Positions 19,229 through 27,764 of a stretch of 64,000 nt of DNA are shown here, in pieces; within the stretch, counting starts at the first letter, position 1; every line of letters begins with the position of its first letter. The notes beneath the pieces are model-generated. The model saw only the letters and a list, made by a program, of their open reading frames with translations. It searched no databases and was not told where the DNA came from. The DNA is from a bacterium (GTDB lineage Bacteria > Desulfobacterota > Desulfocorpusculales > Desulfocorpusculum), in contig JBBFLE010000001.1 in the NCBI GenBank assembly GCA_037481695.1, forward strand, positions 378,989 through 442,988, read 5' to 3'. The position numbers and the translations under genes were made by a program.

Positions 19229-20211
19229 ATGACGGAGCAAGAGCACCAACAAGGGGATTCTCCGGCTTTGCCCGAATGGGGCTTTTTTGGTTTGGCCGTG
19301 GCAGTAAGTACAGGTTTTTTTTTGCCTTTGCCTGGGCTCCTTTGCCTTTTAGAATAATAATTTTCCCTTTTCTTCCCAGCTTGGGATGCTTTCTTTGCAC
19401 ACGTTTGGGGCGTCTCAAGGGGCTGGGGGCCCTGGGTCTTGCCCTTATGCTTGGCAACACGCTTGCCCAAGGGGATTTGGGAAGCACGGCTTGGTTGGCA
19501 CAATGGGTGGCTCAGGGTTTTATCCTGGCCGAGATCTTGAGACGCTCTTGGGATTTGAACCGGACTTTGGGCAGCGCGGTTCTGATCGCCTTGGCCTTGC
19601 AGGTCTTTATGCTGGGTGTCTGGGCCATGCAAAGGGAGGAGGCCCCCTGGAGCCTCTTGACTCAAAGCATGGAAGCAGCCCTACGCCAGGCCCTGGAACA
19701 TTATGGTCAGGGAGCCATGACCGAGCAGGAAATGGGAAGGATAAGGCAGGCTATTCCCGGGGTTTCAAGGATGGCGGTGGTATTTTTGCCTGGGGTTTTC
19801 GCCTCCACAAACCTGCTTCTCCAATGGTGGACCTTACTGGTTTGCAGGAGGTTCCCTGTGATCCGGGCTGGTTTAAGGCCTGGCCCAGAGAGGCTTGACG
19901 AATGGGGCATGCCCTACCACTGGGTGTGGCTCACTATCCTGGCAGGAATACTTATGCTTTTGCCAGTAGAGGTGGCAGGAGCTGTTGGGATCAATGTCTT
20001 GATATTCATGAGCTCTGTTCATTTCCTGCAGGGCATTGCCGTTATTTCCAACTTTTTTAGACAAAAACAAGTACCGCCTCTTTTGAGGGGCATAGTATAT
20101 GCTTTGATATTTGTGCAACAGATACTCTTGCTGGCAGTTGCAGCCATAGGGCTTTTCGACCTATGGTTCGATTTCAGGAGAAGGTGGGCAAGTCCCGCCC
20201 TCCGAGCATGA
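19229..20211 (+). CDS. DUF2232 (YybS-like) membrane protein, with a -1 frame change near the N-terminus
   Basis: An eight-or-so-segment membrane protein of the family regularly found between rpsR and rplI. The main frame (to 20211) ends in the family-typical LLAVAAIGLFDLWFDFRRRW. Its first in-frame ATG (19276) gives a poor N-terminus, whereas an ATG at 19229 with AAAAGGGGG upstream gives MTEQEHQQGDSPALPEW followed by a hydrophobic start, but that frame stops at 19355. The two frames join by a one-base backward shift in a run of nine T at 19315-19323. Either a real -1 slippage, a homopolymer sequencing error or a mutation explains it. Function unknown. Confidence 0.7.
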
Positions 20212-20224
20212 GGGAGAGGATTTC

Positions 20225-20668
20225 ATGAAAGTCATATTAATTGCCGACGATCCAGGCTTGGGCTCGGCAGGTCAGGTATTGCAGGTCAAAGATGGCTTTG
20301 CCCGCAACTTTCTGATACCCCAGAAAAAGGCTCTTCCTGCCACCCCCGCCAACCTCAAGCGGTTTGAACAGATGCGCAAGCAGATAGAAATAGCCAGGGA
20401 CAAGGCCAAGGCAGCGGCCCAGGTCTTGGCCCAGCGCATTGAGAATCTGGAGCTCACCTTGGCAAGGCAGGCTGGCGAGACGGACAAGCTGTTCGGTTCT
20501 GTGACCTCCATGGACCTGGAGAGGCTCCTGAGAGAGAATGGGATCGATGTGGAAAGAAAACGTATCCACCTGCCTGAACCCATAAAGAGCCTGGGGGAGT
20601 TTCAGATCCAGGTAAAGCTTCACCCAGAGGTTACAGCTCAGCTAAGGGTGAAGGTGGTTCGCGCCTAA
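20225..20668 (+). CDS. rplI: 50S ribosomal protein L9
   Basis: 147 residues with the N-terminal rRNA-binding domain (MKVILIADDPGLGSAGQVLQVKDGFARNFLIP), the long connecting helix and the C-terminal domain (LFGSVTSMDLERLLRENG). GGGAGAGGA lies upstream of the ATG. Standard length and context before dnaB. Confidence 0.96.
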   Translation: MKVILIADDPGLGSAGQVLQVKDGFARNFLIPQKKALPATPANLKRFEQMRKQIEIARDKAKAAAQVLAQRIENLELTLARQAGETDKLFGSVTSMDLERLLRENGIDVERKRIHLPEPIKSLGEFQIQVKLHPEVTAQLRVKVVRA

Positions 20669-20678
20669 GAGGTTTCTC

Positions 20679-22046
20679 ATGAGCGCAGGAGAGTCCCTGA
20701 GCCTCAAGGTCCCCCCCCATCACCAGGAGGCCGAACGCTCGGTTTTGGGAGCTATTCTTCTGGACAATGAGACTCTCTTGAAGGTCATGGAGGTGCTTGA
20801 GCCAGAGGATTTTTACAGGGATTCACACCGTTTGATCTATGAAAGGATGCTGGAGTGCTTTGAGCGAAGCGAACCGGTAGACCTGGTGACTCTTTCCAAC
20901 CTGTTGAGAGCTAAAGGCCAGCTGGAAAAGGCCGGGGGCACAGATTACCTGACCCTTTTGGTGGAACAGGTTCCCACAGCAGCCAACGCCGCCTATTATG
21001 CCAAGATAGTGCGCGAAAAGGCAGTGCTCAGGAAGCTGATGCGCAAGGCCTCAGAAATCCTCAAGCAGTGTTATGAAGATCCTTCAGACCTGGAGCAGTT
21101 CTTGGACGAGGTGGAGCGTTCCATCTTCGAGGTGGCCGAGGACAGGACCCGTAAGAGTTTTTTCAGCATTCAGGAGATCATACGCAACAGCTTCGAGACC
21201 ATAGAAAAACTCTACGAACGAAAGTCCATGATCACCGGGGTTCCTTCCGGATGGATAGACCTTGACAGCATAACTTCGGGTTTTCAACCCTCGGATTTGA
21301 TAGTGGTTGCTGCCAGACCAGGCATGGGGAAAACAGCCTTTTGTCTGGACGTGGCCAGACACGCTGCAGTGGTAGAAAATATCGGGGTGGCTGTTTTCTC
21401 CCTGGAAATGTCCAAGGAGCAGATTGGGTTGAGGCTGCTTTGTGCTGAGGCTCAGGTGGATAGCGCTAAGTTGCGAAAGGGCTTGCTGCGGGATTCAGAG
21501 CTTTCGCGTCTGACCACTGCAGCCGGAGTACTGAGCGAAAGCCCCATTTTCGTGGATGACACCCCGGGCATCTCCGCCCTGGAGATGAGGGCCAAGGCCA
21601 GAAGGCTAAAAGCCGAGCACGACGTGGGCCTCATAATAGTGGATTACCTACAACTCATGAAAGGCAGACAGGGTCCTGAGAGAAACAGGGAGCAGGAAAT
21701 ATCGGATATTTCCAGGTCCTTGAAGGCCCTGGCCAAGGAACTCAATGTTCCAGTGATGGCCCTTTCCCAGTTGAACCGCAGGGTGGAAGAAAGAGGAGAC
21801 AAGATCCCCCAACTGGCGGATCTTAGGGAGTCCGGAGCCATAGAACAGGATGCGGATCTGATCCTCTTCATATACAGGGACGATGTCTACAATAAGAGTC
21901 CAGACAACCCCAAGAAAGGCAAGGCTGACATCATAATTGGGAAGCATAGAAACGGACCCATGGGCAAGGTGACTCTGACTTTTCTACCTCAGTTCTCCAC
22001 CTTTGAGGACCACAGCACCAGAATGGAAGCAGCCGAAGTCTATTGA
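20679..22046 (+). CDS. dnaB: replicative DNA helicase DnaB
   Basis: 455 residues: N-terminal primase-interacting domain (PPHHQEAERSVLGAILLDNE), linker, and RecA-like helicase domain with Walker A ARPGMGKTAF, Walker B LIIVDYLQLM, and the arginine-finger region DLRESGAIEQDAD. No intein. It is 10 bp after rplI and ends the ribosomal operon. Confidence 0.97.
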   Translation: MSAGESLSLKVPPHHQEAERSVLGAILLDNETLLKVMEVLEPEDFYRDSHRLIYERMLECFERSEPVDLVTLSNLLRAKGQLEKAGGTDYLTLLVEQVPTAANAAYYAKIVREKAVLRKLMRKASEILKQCYEDPSDLEQFLDEVERSIFEVAEDRTRKSFFSIQEIIRNSFETIEKLYERKSMITGVPSGWIDLDSITSGFQPSDLIVVAARPGMGKTAFCLDVARHAAVVENIGVAVFSLEMSKEQIGLRLLCAEAQVDSAKLRKGLLRDSELSRLTTAAGVLSESPIFVDDTPGISALEMRAKARRLKAEHDVGLIIVDYLQLMKGRQGPERNREQEISDISRSLKALAKELNVPVMALSQLNRRVEERGDKIPQLADLRESGAIEQDADLILFIYRDDVYNKSPDNPKKGKADIIIGKHRNGPMGKVTLTFLPQFSTFEDHSTRMEAAEVY

Positions 22047-22062
22047 CAATTCTTTTGCCCAT

Positions 22063-22107
22063 GTGTTACCAGCTAACACGGATCCGCGTCGCAACAGACG
22101 AGGATCC
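22063..22107 (+). promoter_or_regulatory. two consecutive hairpins between dnaB and trxA
   Basis: GTGTTA-CCAGC-TAACAC (22063-22079) is a perfect 6-bp stem. It abuts a second arm pair, GGATCCGCGTC (22080-22090) and GACGAGGATCC (22097-22107), pairing at 10 of 11 positions around GCAACA. No T run follows. It could end the dnaB transcript, protect the trxA message, or both; the sequence alone does not say. A TTGACA at 22043 overlaps the dnaB stop but has no good -10. Confidence 0.55.
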
Positions 22108-22143
22108 TTAGTAACTTCATCCCTGGGAAGGAGAATACACGAG

Positions 22144-22473
22144 ATGGCCAATGAAAACCTGACAGAACTTAGTGATGCCAGTTTTGAAACCGAGATCTTG
22201 AACTCCACGACCCCTGTGCTGGTGGATTTCTGGGCACCCTGGTGCGGGCCTTGTAGGGTGGTAGGCCCCATAGTGGAGGAGCTGGCAAAGGAGTATCAGG
22301 GCCGCATCAAGGTGGCCAAGATGAATGTTGACAACAATCCGGTGACCCCTGGCAAATATGGAATCCGAGGCATTCCCACTTTGATTCTCTTCAAGAATGG
22401 TGAAGCCGTGGACCAGATAGTGGGAGCAGTGCCCAAGGGGCAGATCGAGGCCATGCTTCAAAAGGCCCTCTGA
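22144..22473 (+). CDS. trxA: thioredoxin
   Basis: 109 residues with the classic WAPWCGPC active site, the cis-Pro region RGIPTLILFKNGE and normal length. The ATG at 22144 follows AAGGAG. It forms a pair with thioredoxin reductase directly downstream, giving a complete NADPH-dependent disulfide reduction couple. Confidence 0.97.
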   Translation: MANENLTELSDASFETEILNSTTPVLVDFWAPWCGPCRVVGPIVEELAKEYQGRIKVAKMNVDNNPVTPGKYGIRGIPTLILFKNGEAVDQIVGAVPKGQIEAMLQKAL

Positions 22474-22515
22474 GGAAAGTCTCTCCCCCGGAAACAGAGG
22501 TTTGGGAGGTGTAAG

Positions 22516-23466
22516 TTGGCTGAACCCCGGTGGGACATCGTTGTGGTGGGAGGGGGGCCGGCTGGCCTGACTGCGGGCCTGTACGCCGCCCGGGACGCCA
22601 TGAAGACCCTTCTTGTGGAGCGCATGGTCTCAGGTGGGCAGGTTGCCACCACGGAGTGGGTGGAAAACTACCCAGGATTTCCCGATGGTATCTCAGGCCT
22701 CGAGCTATCACAACGCATGGAGGATCAGGCCAAGAGATTCGGCCTCGAGGTGCTCCAGGCTGATGTACAGGACCTCAGAGTTGTGCAGGAGCCCAAGTCA
22801 TTTCAGCTGTTGACCAGCCAGGGGATTCAACACGCCAGAGCAGTCATCCTGGCCATGGGGGCCGACTGGAACCGCCTGGGTGTTCCCGGGGAAGAAGAAT
22901 TCAGGGGCAAAGGCGTCTCGTATTGCGCCACCTGCGATGGACCTTTTTTCCGAGACCAGGAGGTGGTGGTGGTGGGAGGCGGAGACACTGCCGTGGAGGA
23001 GGGCACATATCTCACCAAGATGGCAGCCAAAGTGACCCTGGTGCACAGAAGGGACAGGCTGAGAGCATCTCCTGTCATACAGCAGAGGGCCTTTTCCAAT
23101 CCCAAGATGGAGTTCGTATGGAATTCCGTGGTGGAATCCATAGAGGGGGGAGCCGCGGGTGTAGAAAAGGTGAGGATCCGGGAACTGACAACCGGCCGCA
23201 TATGGGAGAAGCCCTGCTCCGGTGTTTTTGTTTTTGTGGGAATGGTTCCCAACACTGGTTTTCTCAGGGGCCTTGTGGAAATGGACCAGAAGGGTTATAT
23301 CCTCACCGACGATGAGATGCGCACTTCCCTACCCGGGGTCTTTGCTTGTGGAGACGCCAGGCGCAAGCTGCTTCGGCAGGTTGTTACAGCCTGTGGGGAC
23401 GGAGCTACGGCAGCCAAAGCAGCAGCCAGATATGTGGAAGAGTTGAAAGGCACTGCATACGACTAA
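22516..23466 (+). CDS. trxB: thioredoxin-disulfide reductase
   Basis: A 316-residue FAD/NAD(P)H enzyme reducing thioredoxin. FAD motif VVGGGPAGLTAGLYAARD, redox-active YCATCDG, the second nucleotide site VVVGGGDTAVEEGTYL with the HRRDRLRA phosphate-binding arginines, and the C-terminal GVFACGDAR are visible. It starts at a TTG (22516) with GGGAGGTG five bases upstream. Confidence 0.96.
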   Translation: MAEPRWDIVVVGGGPAGLTAGLYAARDAMKTLLVERMVSGGQVATTEWVENYPGFPDGISGLELSQRMEDQAKRFGLEVLQADVQDLRVVQEPKSFQLLTSQGIQHARAVILAMGADWNRLGVPGEEEFRGKGVSYCATCDGPFFRDQEVVVVGGGDTAVEEGTYLTKMAAKVTLVHRRDRLRASPVIQQRAFSNPKMEFVWNSVVESIEGGAAGVEKVRIRELTTGRIWEKPCSGVFVFVGMVPNTGFLRGLVEMDQKGYILTDDEMRTSLPGVFACGDARRKLLRQVVTACGDGATAAKAAARYVEELKGTAYD

Positions 23467-23540
23467 GAAATGGGAGGTCCCAGGCAGATCCACAAAACAA
23501 ACCCAGACCCCAAGAATACAAACCTAGGAGCAGTGACAAG

Positions 23541-24614
23541 ATGGAAATCAAGATAAGGCAGGTACAACCTTCTCAGGCAAAGCCCAAGCCTCAAGATGAG
23601 ACCAAGCTGGGATTTGGAATATACTTCTCGGATCACATTTTTCTCATGGATTACCATTCAGGCTCGGGCTGGCAGAATCCTCGCATAGAGCCCTATGGGC
23701 CTCTTTCATTGGATCCGGCTGCCTTGGTTCTTCATTACGGCCAGCAGATCTTTGAAGGCCTCAAGGCATACAGAAGGCCCGACGGAGGCATTCAGCTTTT
23801 CAGGCCAAGGGACAATCTCAGAAGGATGAACCGCTCGGCCCGCAGGCTGTGCATGCCCGAGTTGGATGTGGAATTCACCTTGGAAGCTCTCAAGAAGCTC
23901 CTGGTATTGGATCAGGACTGGGTGCCCCGCAGCCCTGGAGCATCTCTGTACATAAGACCCACCATGATCGCCACAGAGGCAGCCCTTGGAGTCAAGGTAT
24001 CTCCAGATTATCTTTTCTACATCATGACAGGGCCGGTGGGGGCGTACTACCCACAGGGTTTCAACCCCACCAAGATCCTGGTGGAAGACAGGTATGTTAG
24101 GGCTGTGCGGGGAGGAGTGGGGGAGGCCAAGACCTGTGGAAACTATGCTGCCAGCCTTCTTGCCATGGAGGAGGCCCACAAGAACGGCTACACACAGGTG
24201 CTTTGGCTGGATGCAGTAAACCAAAAATACGTGGAAGAAGTGGGCACGAGCAACATCTTCTTCTTGATGGAGGATGAGCTCTTGACCCCACCCTTGGGGG
24301 GCAGCATCCTGCCAGGCATAACAAGGGACTCTGTCATTCAGCTGGCAAGGGACTGGTGGATACCTGTCAGGGAGCGGCCCATCTCAGTGGATGAGGTCAT
24401 AGACGGGATTCGCCTGGGTCGCCTCAAGGAGATGTTTGCCACGGGTACCGCAGCCGTGATCTCCCCTGTGGGAGAGATCTCCTATAGGGGAGAAGTTTAC
24501 AAGATCAACCAGGGGAAGGTAGGGGAGCTTTCCCTGAAGCTCTATGAGGAGCTCCAGGCAATCCAGTATGGTAGCCGTCCGGATCCTCACGGCTGGGTGG
24601 AACGCGTAACCTGA
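23541..24614 (+). CDS. ilvE: branched-chain amino acid aminotransferase
   Basis: A PLP enzyme of fold type IV, 357 residues from the ATG at 23541 with AGGAG upstream. Motifs: LHYGQQIFEGLKAYR, RPTMIATE, GEAKTCGNYAASL with the PLP lysine, EEVGTSNIFF, and FATGTAAVISPVG. It matches the longer (class II) BCAT form. It catalyses the last step of Val, Leu and Ile synthesis. No other ilv/leu gene is nearby. Confidence 0.94.
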   Translation: MEIKIRQVQPSQAKPKPQDETKLGFGIYFSDHIFLMDYHSGSGWQNPRIEPYGPLSLDPAALVLHYGQQIFEGLKAYRRPDGGIQLFRPRDNLRRMNRSARRLCMPELDVEFTLEALKKLLVLDQDWVPRSPGASLYIRPTMIATEAALGVKVSPDYLFYIMTGPVGAYYPQGFNPTKILVEDRYVRAVRGGVGEAKTCGNYAASLLAMEEAHKNGYTQVLWLDAVNQKYVEEVGTSNIFFLMEDELLTPPLGGSILPGITRDSVIQLARDWWIPVRERPISVDEVIDGIRLGRLKEMFATGTAAVISPVGEISYRGEVYKINQGKVGELSLKLYEELQAIQYGSRPDPHGWVERVT

Positions 24615-24635
24615 GGAGCCAAAAAGGGGAAGACT

Positions 24636-24998
24636 TCACTCAGGGCTGGAGTCTTCCCTTTGAAACCCTCTCAGATACTCCTCCCACTCCAGGGGCAGCA
24701 AGGTGCTTTTCTTGGTGTTGCACTGTTTGCAGCAAGGCACACAGTTGCTCTTGGTGCTTTTGCCCCCTCTGACCAGGGGCACCAGGTGATCCATGGTTAG
24801 CTCCCCTGGTGGGAACTTCTGCCGGCAGTAATGACAAATACCTCTGGCCAGCTTTCTTCTCCACCACGCGCTTTGGCGAAGTTCCCTGGCACGTTGCCTT
24901 TCTTGTCGCAACACCTCCTGGGGCACCCATTCCTCCGCAGGATATGAGGGCTTCTTTTTTGCGGAGCCGGAAGTATTCTCCAACATCTCTCCCTTCAA
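24636..24998 (-). CDS. HNH endonuclease domain protein
   Basis: 120 residues. The C-terminal half has a zinc-finger HNH core: CHYCRQKFPPGELTMDHLVPLVRGG then KSNCVPCCKQCNTKK, with two CxxC pairs and the DH catalytic motif. The N-terminal 50 residues are basic and charged. Stand-alone HNH proteins like this are common in Desulfobacterota and their role is generally not known. Convergent with ilvE. Confidence 0.8.
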   Translation of the reverse strand: MKGEMLENTSGSAKKKPSYPAEEWVPQEVLRQERQRARELRQSAWWRRKLARGICHYCRQKFPPGELTMDHLVPLVRGGKSTKSNCVPCCKQCNTKKSTLLPLEWEEYLRGFQREDSSPE

Positions 24999-25550
24999 GA
25001 AACTTAATCAGGGTCCAAAACAGCATGGTTCCCAGGAGGGATCATCTTGGGTTTCAAGGCCCCCCTTCAAGACATGCATTAGAAACATTCCCCAAGCCCA
25101 AAGAAAAAGTCAAGTGTAATTACCTGCACTCTTTGGCCAAGTGGCCATGCTTGCCTCTTGGGCACATCAGGAACTCGAGACTTCTTTGCCGGACAGCCTG
25201 CCCCTGACAAGGTAGGGCTAAGGGAATTGCTCTGGTTAAAAAAAAGGGCTTCAGGCCAAGGAGAATGCATGAGCCGTGTTACACATTTTTGGCAGTTGAT
25301 GAGCATTGGCTGTCTCATGGTATGCCTGGGCCAGTTCATTTGTGATGAAGCGAACTCCTTTTTACCCTCTCGGGTGGATCTTGGATTTGGGACTGAAAAT
25401 GGCCAGTTGTAACCAGAAGTTGGGGCTAGCTTCCCAACCTCTTGGGTCTTGGGCAATGATCCTGGCTGGGATATGATGAACTAGAGGCGCATCATAAGCT
25501 CTTTGTCAGTGGCGAAGCCAAAAGCAGCCTTCCCAAAGGAGGTTTCAGCC
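24999..25550. other. intergenic region between divergent genes, nothing identified
   Basis: About 550 bp between the HNH gene and the SagB-type gene. I see no RNA gene, repeat or convincing promoter pair. AAAGGAGG at its right edge is the ribosome binding site of the next gene. Confidence 0.5.
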
Positions 25551-27026
25551 ATGCCTGTGCCCCCCAAGGCTTACCATGAAACCACCTCTTATGAACGGAA
25601 TCTCATGGGAGGAGCCCCACTGGACTGGCTGAACCAGCCCACTGTTTACAAGAATTATCCCCATGCACCCAGGTGGCCCCTCCCCAAAGAGTTTGAGATC
25701 CCTTCCATGGGCATGCTGGAGCTTTTTGGAACCCATCAGGCTTCAAAAAGCTCCAAGGCCTGGAATCTGGAAGAGCTGGCCATGACTCTAAGGCTTACCT
25801 GCGCCATCACGGCCAAGAGCACATACCAGGGCGGTGAGTTCTTCTATAGAAGCACTCCCTCGGCGGGCGCTCTTTACCCTTGCGAGATCTATTTGAGCGC
25901 CTTTGGGGTCCAGGGACTACCCTCTGGTCTGTATCACTATAACCTCAAGGAAGATTCCCTGGTGCAAATAAGGACCATCCAGGCAGACCCTGAGGGTGAT
26001 GAAACCGGGGTGGTGTTTTTTTTGAGTGTCATATTCTTTAGAAGCTCTTGGAAGTACCGGGAGCGGGCGTACAGATACCTGCTGTTGGATACCGGTCATC
26101 TCCTAGAGAACCTGCTATTGGCCCTCAAGGCTGCAGGCAGACCCTCCAGAGTCCTCTTGGACTTTCAAGATGAAAAGGTGAATTCATTCCTTGGTTTGGA
26201 TCACAGACATGAAGTCTGCCTGGCAATGGTGGAAGCAGGGGCCTCTACGGCCTCGGATTCCACCCTGAGTTCTGTGCTCTCTCTACCCCCAGATAACATC
26301 CCCTGGGCTGAGCCTTCGGCCCCCAGGCAAACCATCTTTCCTCTGATCCTTGAAGCCCACGCAGCCGGATGCAAGTTTATTCCCCATGATAACGAGCCTG
26401 GATACAGGATGGGGCAGGAGCTGGGGCTCAGCCTGGGCATGCCCCAGCCTTTGGAAAGAGCCCGGCCCAGGACCCATGAGATGGGCTATGTGAACACCCT
26501 TTGGCAGCGCAGGTCCAAGAGGGCTTATCTTCCCAGGCCTTTGGATAAGCAGAGGTTTTATTGGCTCTTGGAGTCTTTGCAGATGATGGAGACTCCTTCC
26601 TCCCAGAGGCCAGATGGGCTTCTGGCCATTGGATTCCTGGTGCGGGAGGTGGAGGAACTGGCCTGCGGGTTCTATATCTTTGACATCCAGCAAGGGCTTC
26701 TTTTTGAGGCAGCCCGAGGGGATTTGGCAAGGAACATGGCTTACGCCTGCCTGGAGCAAAGCTGGATGGCCAAGGCGGCCCTTCAGGTGATCTTTCTGAG
26801 CAACCTGGAAGTCCTCGAGTCCCGAATGGGGGCGAGGGCCTACAGATATGCCATGATTCTTGCAGGCCGAATGGGTCAGAGAATTTACCTGGCATCCACA
26901 GCCCTGGGTCTTGGAGCCTGCGGGGTAGGAGCATTTTACGATCAAGAGGCAGCCCGCCTCTTGGGGCTCAACCAGCCTTCCAAGTTGCTCTATCTGCTCA
27001 CCAGCGGGCCTGTACATGGAGTTTAA
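25551..27026 (+). CDS. SagB-type nitroreductase family protein, two-domain
   Basis: 491 residues with two nitroreductase-like halves. The first (about residues 50-240) has the SagB-type RSTPSAGALYPCEIYL and SGLYHYN; the second (about 300-490) has WQRRSKRAYLPRPL, ARAYRYAMILAGRMGQRIYLASTALGLGACGVGAF. SagB-type enzymes are FMN oxidoreductases that oxidise azolines in some peptide natural products, but no precursor or cyclodehydratase gene is nearby, so that role is not supported. AAAGGAGG precedes the ATG at 25551; a TTG at 25503 is the alternative. It is 101 bp upstream of a thioredoxin-like selenoprotein. Confidence 0.85.
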   Translation: MPVPPKAYHETTSYERNLMGGAPLDWLNQPTVYKNYPHAPRWPLPKEFEIPSMGMLELFGTHQASKSSKAWNLEELAMTLRLTCAITAKSTYQGGEFFYRSTPSAGALYPCEIYLSAFGVQGLPSGLYHYNLKEDSLVQIRTIQADPEGDETGVVFFLSVIFFRSSWKYRERAYRYLLLDTGHLLENLLLALKAAGRPSRVLLDFQDEKVNSFLGLDHRHEVCLAMVEAGASTASDSTLSSVLSLPPDNIPWAEPSAPRQTIFPLILEAHAAGCKFIPHDNEPGYRMGQELGLSLGMPQPLERARPRTHEMGYVNTLWQRRSKRAYLPRPLDKQRFYWLLESLQMMETPSSQRPDGLLAIGFLVREVEELACGFYIFDIQQGLLFEAARGDLARNMAYACLEQSWMAKAALQVIFLSNLEVLESRMGARAYRYAMILAGRMGQRIYLASTALGLGACGVGAFYDQEAARLLGLNQPSKLLYLLTSGPVHGV

Positions 27027-27127
27027 CCCATTTGCTGGACGAACGAGTGCTCCTTATTGAATGGTACAAACAAGAACTTCATACTGAGGCAGTTGGTTTC
27101 TCATAACTGCCAGAAAGGAGAAGACCA

Positions 27128-27703
27128 ATGGTATCCAACACCATAGTCTGGGAAACTGATTGGGACATGGCCTTCAAAAAAGCCAGGCAAATGGGAAAGC
27201 CTGTGCTTCTGGATTTCTTCAATCCTGGTTGAATAGGCTGCCAACAGATGGATGCGGTCACGTATCCTAAGGAAGCGGTCAGTGAGTTTGTGAACAACCA
27301 TTTTGTGGGGCTTAGGCTCTCTTTTGACACTCAACCTTTTGCCAAGGATTTCAACCTGCAGTGGACTCCCACTCTCCTTGTTTTGGACACTGAGGGCCAA
27401 GAGCATCACAGAACAGTGGGCTTTCTGCCTCCTGAGGAGTTCGTACCCTCTGGCTGGCTGGGAATAGCCAAGTTTCACCTGGGCGCAGGGAGATTCGACG
27501 AGGCCCTGCGGGCTCTTGAGGTCATATTGGAGGAGCATCCAAGGAGCGACTCAGCCGCAGAGGCTTTATTCCTCAAGGGTGTGGCTCTTTACAAGAAAAC
27601 CCATGAACCCAAACACCTCAGAGAAGCTTATGAGACGCTTCAGCGGGATTGGCCGGCCAGCGAGTGGGCCAAGAGGTCTCAGCCCTACCGCCTCATAAAC
27701 TAA
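27128..27703 (+). CDS. thioredoxin-fold selenoprotein with TPR-like tail (Sec35 encoded by in-frame TGA)
   Basis: Reading through the TGA at 27230-27232 gives one 191-residue protein. The start (ATG 27128) has AAAGGAG upstream. The sequence before the TGA, KPVLLDFFNPG, and after it, IGCQQMDAVTYP, form a thioredoxin-like active site U-I-G-C in which the first Cys of CxxC is selenocysteine. The rest shows the cis-Pro segment QWTPTLLVLDTEG and a helical C-terminal part (GRFDEALRALEVILEEHPRSDSAAEAL) like a TPR. The frame stays conserved-looking across the TGA, which argues against a pseudogene. No signal peptide, so cytoplasmic. Its substrate is unknown. Sec machinery is not in the window. Confidence 0.82.
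27236..27259 (+). promoter_or_regulatory. candidate bacterial SECIS element of the thioredoxin-like selenoprotein
   Basis: Four bases after the TGA codon GGCTGC (27236-27241) can pair with GCGGTC (27254-27259), including two G-U pairs, around a 12-base loop. Position fits a SECIS, but the loop does not show the GGUCU seen in the other selenoprotein gene here, so this hand fold is tentative. Confidence 0.45.
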
Positions 27704-27710
27704 GATGCCA

Positions 27711-27737
27711 GCCCCCGTGTGACCTAGGCACGGGGGC
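27711..27737. terminator. strong inverted repeat after the selenoprotein gene
   Basis: GCCCCCGTG (27711-27719) and CACGGGGGC (27729-27737) form a perfect 9-bp GC-rich stem around TGACCTAGG. It lies eight bases after the stop. There is no T tract, so termination would be atypical; it may stabilise the transcript instead. Confidence 0.55.
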
Positions 27738-27764
27738 CGGGACTTCATCAAAGGAATTTGAACC

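Noticed and set aside
27230-27232. Thioredoxin-like gene as a nonsense-mutated pseudogene
   Set aside because: TGA falls exactly on the active-site Cys position, the downstream frame is intact, and another gene in the window has a clear SECIS.
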